From Holothuria scabra (taxonomy: Eukaryota > Echinodermata > Holothuroidea > Aspidochirotida > Holothuriidae), in the NCBI GenBank assembly GCA_037179385.1, contig CM074187.1, positions 868,001-932,000 on the forward strand: a stretch of DNA of 64,000 nucleotides, written 5' to 3'. The translations under genes and the position numbers were made by a program. The notes below the pieces were generated by a model. It had not been told where the DNA came from and did no database searches. It was given only the letters and a program-made list of their open reading frames with translations. Positions within the stretch are counted from its first letter, which is position 1; each line of letters opens with the position of its first letter. Shown here in pieces: positions 24,002-64,000 of this stretch.

Positions 24002-24510
24002 TAAAGGGGAAGTTTAAGCAAAAATTTAGTTTTGATATGTGAAAGAAGAACAAAATCTGCACAGTGTGGTGAAAGTTCCATTGAAATCGGACACGTATAT
24101 CTTGAGATATCAGTGAATGAAGTCAAGAGATTTGTGTTCAAAAGTGAGTTTGAGGGCAGCAGAGCTTATATCACTTCCTCACATTGACAAGGAATGCTTT
24201 GTTTTATCAGACTGTTGTGTTGACCTTGAAGTTAATAGGAAAAGGACCTCTGTGTGGGGGATGCAAACTTTGAAAAATTCTCATGCCACTTATGCAATCA
24301 CATTTTAACAGTATGGGATTGTTGAGGAGAAAACCCAGTATAAAGTTTAAAGAAAAACAAAAGACTGCTCATTAATGTGGGGATGTGATGTCATATGTGC
24401 TTGCTTTAAGTTCACATTTCGTTGAAAATGTGAAAACTTTACGTGCTCATGGGAACCACACATCGGATTTCAATGCAAATTTCACCGAAATGCTCAGAAT
24501 ACCCCTTTAA
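24002..24510. mobile_element. Possible MITE, ~509 bp
   Basis: TAAAGGGG at the left and CCCCTTTAA at the right give 8-bp inverted ends with a TTAA-like border. Interior unrelated to the other MITEs here. Confidence 0.4.
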
Positions 24511-24677
24511 CAACCAAATCCTTTTGTGACCTTAAATCCTTCTTTTAAATCATCGTTTCTATTGTTTTATTCTTTAAGACATTTTAAATCGCATTCAGAT
24601 TGTTCAACAGTATGAGTTCCACAACAGTTCTAATGAAAAAAATTTGCCCGCTTCGCGGCTTAAAATTGCTTTGGTTT

Positions 24678-25232
24678 CAGAGGTGTAGCTAGACATTTTT
24701 CAGGGGGCGGGCACCCAAATATTTCAGTAAAAACACCACTGCATCAGGGGCGCAGATTGCGAGGCGCGTAGTAATAATATTATCTAAGGTCTACGAAGTG
24801 AGGCTCTCAATGCCATTTTAAAAGCCAAGAGCGTAATTTGAAGAAAATTAATGATCTTTTTGAAAGAAAATTTATGGAAAAAGCACTGTAGTTGCCGGTG
24901 TCACTTGTTGATTTGGTTTCACATATGGCAAATTTCCGATTTTGTCAGGTTGCAGAGCTCGAAAAAGTTTACCAAACTGATTTATGAGCAAGCGCTACTG
25001 GATTAGGAACTGAAATTTACGCCGCGCGAAGCGCACGGAAAATTTTGCCTTTTTGAAACAAATAATTACAAATGAAGAGCTTTTATTGGGGAGAATTTTG
25101 AATGTCATTAAAAAAGTGTAGTGGAAACTATGCTGTAGATGACTGGTGTCACAAATGGAAAATTTCTAATTTTTTCTTTTTTCGGAGCCGGGGGAGGTCA
25201 ATCGCCCCCTGCATCCTGTAGCTACGCCACTG
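24678..25232. mobile_element. hAT-like element, 555 bp
   Basis: Left CAGAGGTGTAGCTAG against complement of the right end CAGTGGCGTAGCTAC; GGGGGC tracts next to each end. Flanks TTTGGTTT and CACGGTTT match at 5 of 8 positions. No transposase. Confidence 0.6.
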
Positions 25233-25949
25233 CACGGTTTCCTCCATATCTCAAAGTCGTCAGCATGGGAAAATTAGGCCCACGCCCCCATCAACTTCCC
25301 TTAGAGTTTTGCAAGCTTCATTTCAGTTGGGGTATAGAGTGAGGTATGTTATCAACCGAGTCATGGGTTTGTTTTGATCATGTACTATCACGAATTGTTC
25401 TCAACCAATCAACATATCGTGCGCTCCGCACGCTTCAGACTTTTGTCTTCAGTTATTCCTGGTAAGTTTGGTAACAAACTTTTAGAAGCAAAGTAGTACA
25501 AGTTAACGCGAATCCTCAGGTAGGAGACTCCCCATTGATGTGTAGATGAGCTTTGATGAAAAATAAAAACTGTCACGATACAGACTATCAATGCAAGTTT
25601 TGTTACAGAAATGATATGACATGCAAAAATTCAAATTAAGGCAATATTTTGCATGCTCACTTGCTCATTATTGTAACATTCTGCAAAATTTTATTGACGG
25701 AAAGAATAATAATTTAGATGCATGTAGAACCACATCCCATTAAAGAAAAATTGATTTATACTTCATAGTCTGCATATTAACTCAAGGGAGAAACACTGTG
25801 GGTGAAAACCCTGTGAACCTTCCCAAGTTTGTTGTACAACTTTTCGTAGTGGACTTGTACCGCTTTATTAAGGTATTGTTTTTTATCCTTGGCAGGTCTG
25901 ACCGAGCTGGGAAAAGGCGATCAGCCCCACTAATGGGCGTCATACATGT

Positions 25950-26600
25950 ATAAGTATGCTTCAGAATGTGTGAAATATAGCACCATATTGCTTCCCCAAA
26001 CGTTTCAAAATGCAAGGGGGTATGTCCCCCTCCCCTTAGACCATAGGCGTGATATGGGGGTATTTCAATTGGAGTGGCAGAGAATTTTTTGCCCCCAAAA
26101 TGTAATTCTGCCGAAAGACTATCTAAATGCAGCGCCACCATTACTTGGCACGGAATATGCAGGAATTGTTAGAAATTCGTACCCCATACGTACGGTACCC
26201 CGCAGACAGTCAAAAATGCATTCCCTAGCCTTGTAAGGGGCTTCAGTAAGCAGTCGCTCTTTTTAAGTGTTTTCAATTGCAGATGAGCTCTCGCTTCAAA
26301 CTAAAATTCAGCCAGAAATATTAAGCGGAGCTCCACTATTAGTTGCCGTGGAGCGTACAGAAAATTTTGAAAATCGGGCCATCAGACAGTGGAAAGTAGC
26401 ATTTCCCAGCCTTAAAGGGGGATCTTAGCAGTCGTTTTCTTGAGTTTCCGTTTGCAAAAAATATTAACTAGTAACTGAAATTCTGCTAGGAAGACTATCT
26501 AAGCGGAGCGCCACTATACTGGTTGGTACAGAAAATTTTGAAAAATAGGACCTCTCATACCGAAATGGCATTTTTCAGAAAGAGGATCTAAGCAGTCGCT
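25950..26600 (-). repeat. ~180-bp unit array, reverse orientation
   Basis: Units recur at about 26128, 26318 and 26495, each with GACTATCTAAGCGGAGCGCC-like sequence followed by GTACAGAAAATTTTGAAAA and AAGCAGTCG. Same unit in opposite orientation at 29340-30560. Confidence 0.65.
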
Positions 26601-27637
26601 ATTTTGATCAGAAAGTAAAGATAAAATGTACCACTACCAATGGATGAAATGGTCTTGCATATTATATTGTTGGGGGAAACTGTAAATTGGAATTTGAAAC
26701 AAGTGAATGTATTTTACTCTATTGCTATTCTTGGTTAAACTCAGTACATATTGAACTAATAAAATTGTGTGATAGTCCGATCGTCCGAGTTAAAATAATT
26801 TTACTTCTATTAGTAACAACTTTTGAAAAATTCAAGTAACAAGGTGTGTGAACATAAGTTTTCGGGCAGACTTATGAAAAGGCATTCTCACACTGCACGT
26901 TTACAGTATTGAAAAACAAATAGTCCGATCTTTATAACCAGTGCCTGACTTTGGCTCAAAGGGCAGGGCAGATGGCAAAATAATGGGTATGCACTGCGTA
27001 TAATCACCCTCCTGTCTGTCCGTTGCACAAATTTTGGCAATCGAAAAGCATTTTTCAAGTTACATTCGCCGGAATGTTTTACCATTTCGGGTACTTTTGT
27101 TTCGCAAGACTAAAGCATGAAGTGATGAAGAGGAAAACCCTTCTTTTTGAAGAACTACACGAATTTGTGGCAAATCTTTGTTATTATTTTTATTTTCCAT
27201 GAAAAGCTAACCTTGAACATTGAGTTCTCTGTTTTTCAGGCGAAGATTTGAATTGGCCATTTCGGGCATTGTGTCAAACAGGGGAAGCTAAACGTAGTGA
27301 TTGTTTCTTTTAAACCACACGCTTCCCAAAATGTGTCGCGTCTTTTTTATCTCTTTGATTTAACGTAAATATATTTTACCCTGACTATGATACTTTTCTA
27401 TTTTTCGGGCAAAAGGTTAATTTGGACTTTCGATTATTTCGGGCATTGTGTTGTAAAAGACCGTGAAGTAAAACTGAACAAACGAAAAACAACTGTCCGA
27501 ACTGTGTAGCAAATTACTAATCTTGTTGATTTTTCATGAAAATTTTACCGCGACTATGACGTTCTTTCCTTTTGTCGGGCATTCTTTAGCATATACCGTT
27601 TACGGCATATAGGCCTATGGTAGGTATAGATAGAAAT

Positions 27638-27690
27638 GTACGGCCCAGTTTCCAACTTATTGGTTCAATTCGAGCCGGCAAGTTGTGGCT
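27638..27690 (-). mobile_element. tRNA-Glu-derived SINE, short tail fragment
   Basis: GGCCCAGTTTCCAAC and TTGGTTCAATTCGAGCC is the reverse complement of the SINE tail. Confidence 0.5.
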
Positions 27691-29339
27691 CATTCGTATG
27701 TACGGTAGGTAATTGGTGGGTTGGGAGTGTAAGGGGAATGAGGTACGGAGGAATTTATGTTGATCTTCTGTTTATTTTGTGTCTGCTCTCTTTGGGAGTG
27801 CCTTTGTTTCTAAAGCCCAGAACGATCAGGAGTACTTCCATTCGCAACAATTGTTTTTACTAACTTCCTTATATGTACCGTATGTATTTAATATCTTGTT
27901 CATTTACTGCTGCGATAAAACCCAAAAAATGAAATGAAAATGAAATAACTTTAAAGGTAGTGTGACACGCCAGCAAAGTGACCTGAGTGACTTCACTTGC
28001 CAGTTATGGGGTGAACTCTTGTAAGGAAAATTCTGTTGGAATTATTTCAGTATCTTTTACGGTTTCGGAGATATACCGCTTCAAAGTTCAGAGGTTTCTG
28101 AAGCAACTTGTTCTTTATGTAAAAATAATGATGTTAACCCTATATTAATTATCTCTTAATGACTCATCAGATAGTTTATGGTATTTGATAGTGATGATTT
28201 TCAAGGATACAATTTAAACTTATAGAACCCTCAGGAAAAACTAATGTTACAACTGTCCTTGAAATGAATATTCGAAAAAATAAAGGGTTACATGAGCCAT
28301 ACATGGCATGTCCCTCTTATGACATCACAACATTTGCATAATGAGCTTATGGTCATCAATGACATAGTGCAAATCAGAAATTTTCCTTTAGAGTGGTCAA
28401 ATTTTTGACGGATTTTGATCAAAACTGTGGTTTTTTCTTGGTTTTTAGTGCTTTTTCAAATCAAATACCCAATTTTGTCTCTTTCATCTCACAATATCTT
28501 CAAGATTTTGGGCATGTCTAGGAAATATCTGAAAAACCGAACCATTCTTTAGATCTCAGGACTAAGTGGCTGTCCCATTTTAGATTTTGCCGAAATTTGG
28601 GGTGTAAGAGAGTCCACCTTCTGCCCCATCTTATACGCCAATGTCTTAGGCCCAGTTTCCCAGGACAGCAGTTTACCAACTTCCTGGCTTTCCTAAGGTC
28701 CCTTTGATCGAAACTTCCTAAATACGCCTCTTTACGTCTTTTAATGTGAGATGTGATGAAGAAGTCCTACAGTAAGAAGTCACATTAGAAACTTGGCGGA
28801 CTTTGAGGCCATAGTTCACTGAAAAGAAGAGGAAGAAAAAGCAATATAGGTGGAAAAGAGACTAGGAATTTTAGTTATTTTTGTCTGTCTTTGTAGTTGT
28901 TGATGTTTGGAATATCCTTCCTGAAAGTGGAGTTCCCGGCCGGGGCGGATTTTTTTTCATTTATTTATTTTTTTTTGGAGGGAAGGGGGGGGGGGGATTT
29001 GGAAACATTCTAGGCTGAAAGCTACTTCAGTGTCAACAATGGTCTTTTAGAAAGTTCCTAAAGGTGCCTGAAATCTTAAAAACATGTGCCCAAAAAAGTA
29101 ACCAAACGTCATAACAGCGTTAAAATTCTCATAAAAAATCAACAAAATTTTGAAAAACGCGCTTAACATTCGCGAAGCGCAAGAAGCTATTATTTGTGAG
29201 TTCAGTTCCAAGTCTTTCGCGACTCAATCGGCCCGAAATGTTCGAAAATCCAAATTTTTTCAAGCGTTTGCTTGAAAAATAGAAAACTATCATACCGCCA
29301 GGGGGACATGTTTACAAAAAAAAAATCGAAAAAATAAAA

Positions 29340-30560
29340 GAAATATAGGTTCAAAAATTTTTTGTTCAATCCGCGCCAACTAATTGTAGCGCTCTGCCTA
29401 GAAAATCTTCCCAGCAGAAAGTTAACTGCAAGTGAACACTTTCAAACGAAAACTCAAAATAGCAACTGCTTAGATTCCCCTTATAAGCCTAGAAAATGTC
29501 GATTTCCACTGTCAAAGGTGTCCAATTTTTTAAAAAAAATCTCCGTGTTCTCTCCGCGCCAGCCGATGGTGATGCTCCGGTTTGATATTTTTGGGTCAGT
29601 CTGAACTACATCTTTCGGGTAACCCCCCCCGAATATTGAAATATACCTTTGTACGTCTATACTTTCAGGCAACGCCATTTCTGGCTGTTGAAGGGATTGC
29701 GAGTTTTCCAAATTTTCGGTATATCCGCTCAAACTGATGCGGATATTGCTCTTCTTGGATGCTGGTCTTCCCTTCAAATTATAAAATTACAACTACTTAT
29801 GTTATGCTTATGTAAAATAAGTTGATGTAGTACGGGGATCTTGAGGTGTAGCTCCAAACTAAAAATGATTACGAGAGTTCCAATTAATTTAAAATGATTT
29901 ATTCGTTGATTGAGTTCCAAAAAAGATCAAGTTTTAAGTATTCGACCGGCATAATAATTTAAGAGTTAATTGAATATCCACACTAGTTTCTCAAGTGTTC
30001 AACGTCTGAAGTCTGCTGCATGAGTCAAGAGCTTGCCGAGGACAAGGCCGAGGAATGGCATTTGCGGCTGTCGAGGGAGTCGGATTTTCAAAATTTTGAG
30101 TCGACTCTCCGCTCCAACGGATGGTGGTACTCGGCTTAGATATTCTTTTGGACACTTGCATTTTTCGGACAGAAAATCTTTCGTCCCCCTCCCCTACCCC
30201 TCCCCTAACAGAAATGTTCCCTTTCGTACGTCTGTGCTTGTCTTTACTATCTTGTGGCGTCTTTCTGAACATAAATTTCAATACCCGGGACGTATTGTGA
30301 CATTCCTATTTAGTTTTATGCAGTCATTCTACTTAAAATGCATTATGTTTTGGTAATTTAATCACTGGAAAGTACCGGTTTCTGTCCATCAACTGGAGGG
30401 CCAGTTTCAGTAGATAAAAAAATTCTTGTAGCTCCGCGCCAACTAATGATGGCGCTCCGCTTAGATAGTCCTGTGCTGGTATTCAACCCCCTCTCATATT
30501 TATCCTTTCCGCTACAACTGATGCTGGGCCCACCTTTCTGGTAAACCTTAGCTGGATCCG
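29340..30560 (+). repeat. ~180-bp unit array, forward orientation, interrupted
   Basis: Motif CTCCGCGCCAACTAATGATG and GCGCTCCGCTTAGATAGTC recurs in diverged form near 29371, 29557, 29728, 30107 and 30433; AGCAACTGCTTAGATTCCCC at 29461 is the complement of the AAGCAGTCG block of the other array. An LTR-like repeat (29813-30030) splits it. Confidence 0.65.
29813..30030 (-). repeat. LTR-like dispersed repeat, copy 2 (partial)
   Basis: Shares TAGTACGGGGATC, ATTTATTCGTTGATT(A/G)AG and CTGAAGTCTG(A/C)TGCA with 6960-7402; homology stops near 30030. Confidence 0.6.
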
Positions 30561-31253
30561 CCCCTTGTTTCAGTTGCTACGGTACTGTTTTCTAGTTTGA
30601 GAATGCTTTCGGTACAGGTTTTGGGCCGACCAAGAGTGATTTGTGTATAATTATAAAGCTGATCTGTATATGTTCAGCAATTGGCTAGTATGGCAGCATA
30701 TGCGGCGGAAGCTAGGGGGTCAGGGGGCCTGGGATATTTTTGGGGGCATGGCCACCCCCAATAACTGAATGTCGAAAAATAAATTTTGTAGTTGCTGTTA
30801 TTACATTTCGGCTTTTCTTTGGCTCAAAAGTACTTTTCAGAGTGCAAAACTGAAGTTGCAAAACTTCCAGGGGCTTCGCCCCCGGGCCCCCTCATAAACG
30901 ATAACCTGTACGAGAGTTTACTTTGACCTTTCAAACAGTGGAAACAAAAATTTGTGCACATTACCGAATCTTTCTTTTTCAAATTATCTTTCTTCTTCTC
31001 ACATCAGGGCCATTTAAACATACTGAGCGAAGGGTATGTGCCGGAGTCCCCTTATTGGCCCCAGTGACACACATTTGCCCCAGAAGAAATGTCTCTTATA
31101 GGAATTATTATTATAAATTATCAATCACATGTTCAATTTTGAGTAGCTTCAACATTTTGGCTTTGCCCCCTAAAATTACTGTAAATTATATGTTCTTCCT
31201 TAACCTTCTTCTTCTAGCTTCTTCTTCTTTAGGACCACGGTGACACATCCAAA

Positions 31254-32037
31254 CAGTGGCGTCACCAAGGGGGGGGGGCAGGGGGAGCACGTGCCCCCCT
31301 GAAAAATCGTGTGCCCCCCAAATGAGATTTGAGATTTTTAAAAAAAACGATATGCCTTCTTTAGTCAGAGTGTGACTATGACAATATTTAAGATTGGATT
31401 CTTCTTTTGACGAGAAAAGGCACTAATTTTCATACTTTTCCACTAAAAATATCGTAAAAACACCTGGAAAATGCCATTTCCGGTTATCTGAGGGGTTGCG
31501 TTTTTTCTGCACACTTCCAACTTCGCTAACTGAAGGTGGCGCATAGCTCAGGTAACCGTTCAAGCAGGATTATATAGACCTACATTTTTTCCTTAAGAGG
31601 ATCACATCTAACTTCTTTCTCTTTCTCTTTCTAGTTCAGCTCTCCTTTTTCTAAATATCAGCCGGATCCGCTCTTGAAAGTTGTTTCACTACTAGTTTTG
31701 TTACCAATAAATTCTTAATTGAAGTTGCCCTGGAAGTTTTTTTTGGGACCAGTGTAAAGAAAACAGAATGACTGTAAATAACGACCCGAATACCTAACAA
31801 ACCCCTTAAAACCTAAGAACTTCCGAGGGCTTCGTCCCCTGGACCCCCACCGGGGCTTTGCCTCTGGACCCCACCAGGGGCCCTAAGGCGGGCCCCTGGA
31901 CCCCACCCGCTGAGCCTCGCGCTTCGCGCTCGGTGGCGCCTACGGCGCCATGTGTGGAGTGTGTTAGCAGTGCCCCCCTGCAATATTGTTGTGCCACCCC
32001 AGTGCCCCCCAGAATGAAAAGTCTGGTGACGCCACTG
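31254..32037. mobile_element. hAT-type non-autonomous element, 784 bp, perfect 8-bp target duplication
   Basis: CAGTGGCGTCACCA at the left and TGGTGACGCCACTG at the right are perfect 14-bp inverted repeats, flanked by CATCCAAA at 31246-31253 and 32038-32045. Interior is GC-rich near the right end (GCGCTTCGCGC, GGCGCCTACGGCGCC); the ~85-codon frames there are not recognisable proteins. Inserted about 0.7 kb upstream of NUP210. Confidence 0.9.
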
Positions 32038-32679
32038 CATCCAAAGGACCTTACTACACCGCACATGCGTCAGGGGGCCTTAATCTCTAATAAAACTATT
32101 AATGTATTGAACAGAGTCCTTGTGACTATCCATACCATATATCAGAGTGGCAGGAAGATTATTCCAATCTTTCAGAGTATTGGGGAAAGAAAAATATTTT
32201 TAACAATAAGAGACTGAGAACAAAGTTGACAGAAATGATGATTGTGCATCACCCGAGTTTTCCAGACTGGGTGTTTAGACCATCACGGGCAAAGAGATCC
32301 ACCACAACGCATCAAAAGCAGTACAGCTTAGTGAAGAAGATGAGGACATAACGTCTTTAGACCTGCACCCACTGAGGTTCCAAAGGCGTAGCCGAGTAAC
32401 TGTCGGCCTCTGAAGCATTTACAAAACGAGGGTAACTCTTTCATCTAGACTCTTTGCTCCGGCAACTTGTGACAATTTACGATACCCCACTAATGGGGGA
32501 TCACGTGTCAGTGTAGTGTGCGATTCGTTTGGATCATCATGAAGCCTCAACATCAATGTTCTCGTTTTTGAGAGCGTGATGAACGTTACAACGACACTCG
32601 CATCAAGCAACGCGCTAACTTCAGTCTGGAACATTGTCGTCTGCAAGACCTTGCATATCATGCGCATTGTTTAATTGAA

Positions 32680-63901
<31,222 letters not shown>

Positions 63902-64000
63902 GTAAGTGTCTGGGACTGTTTCTTTAACACATATTTAAAATATTTTTTTTTTTTGGGTGTCAAATCTCATTAATTGCTTGTCCTATGCATGCCAGCACTG

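Noticed and set aside
31806..32217. Overlapping 80-119-codon frames on both strands
   Set aside because: They sit in the GC-rich end of the hAT-type element and cross its boundary; low-complexity composition.

Overview
This is a window of animal (metazoan) nuclear DNA: AT-rich, with intron-split genes, GT-AG splice sites and many dispersed repeats. Two protein-coding genes are recognisable by exon-by-exon resemblance to vertebrate proteins, both on the + strand: a complete PEX11G (peroxisomal membrane protein 11 gamma, 4 coding exons, 8077-17614) and the 5' part of NUP210 (nuclear pore membrane glycoprotein gp210, 13 coding exons, 32744-63901, continuing past the window end). The repeat style (GGTCAAAGGTCA minisatellites, tRNA-derived SINEs, TTAA-flanked MITEs) together with a vertebrate-like exon structure suggests an invertebrate deuterostome, perhaps an echinoderm such as a sea cucumber or sea urchin, or a hemichordate. 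That placement is inference; no species-diagnostic locus is present.

Layout. 1-1144: unannotated sequence, then a tRNA-Ala-like SINE inserted in the edge of a satellite. 1145-5815: about 40 tandem copies of a 118-bp satellite with an internal 13-unit duplication. 5816-8076: mixed repeats (LTR-like repeat, truncated MITE) and the presumed PEX11G 5' region. 8077-17614: PEX11G; its introns carry a tRNA-Glu-derived SINE, a GATCA-rich DNA transposon, a hAT-like element with another nested inside, a Helitron2/HINE-like element and a long-TIR MITE. 17615-32743: 15 kb of intergenic DNA that is largely transposon remains, including a 784-bp hAT-type element with a perfect 8-bp target duplication, a 1.48-kb element with ~235-bp inverted arms, and two oppositely oriented arrays of a ~180-bp unit. 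32744-64000: NUP210, whose introns 1, 5, 7 and 8 are swollen by minisatellite-bearing elements, SINEs and MITEs.

The most distinctive signal is a family of elements (five with both ends, one 5'-only) sharing TGATTCCTTGCC at the 5' end, its inverted copy near the 3' end, then a small AAGCC/GGCTT hairpin and a CTGG terminus, with a variable (TG)n tract and minisatellite between. This architecture resembles Helitron2-derived HINE elements. Most minisatellite units contain an exact AGGTCA-A-AGGTCA direct repeat (a DR1 nuclear-receptor half-site pair), often also a DR2, so these elements have placed more than 20 perfect DR1 motifs in the introns of PEX11G and NUP210.

The two genes are not known to work together: one acts in peroxisome membrane elongation and division, the other in the nuclear pore membrane. 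No functional tRNA, rRNA or CRISPR locus was seen.
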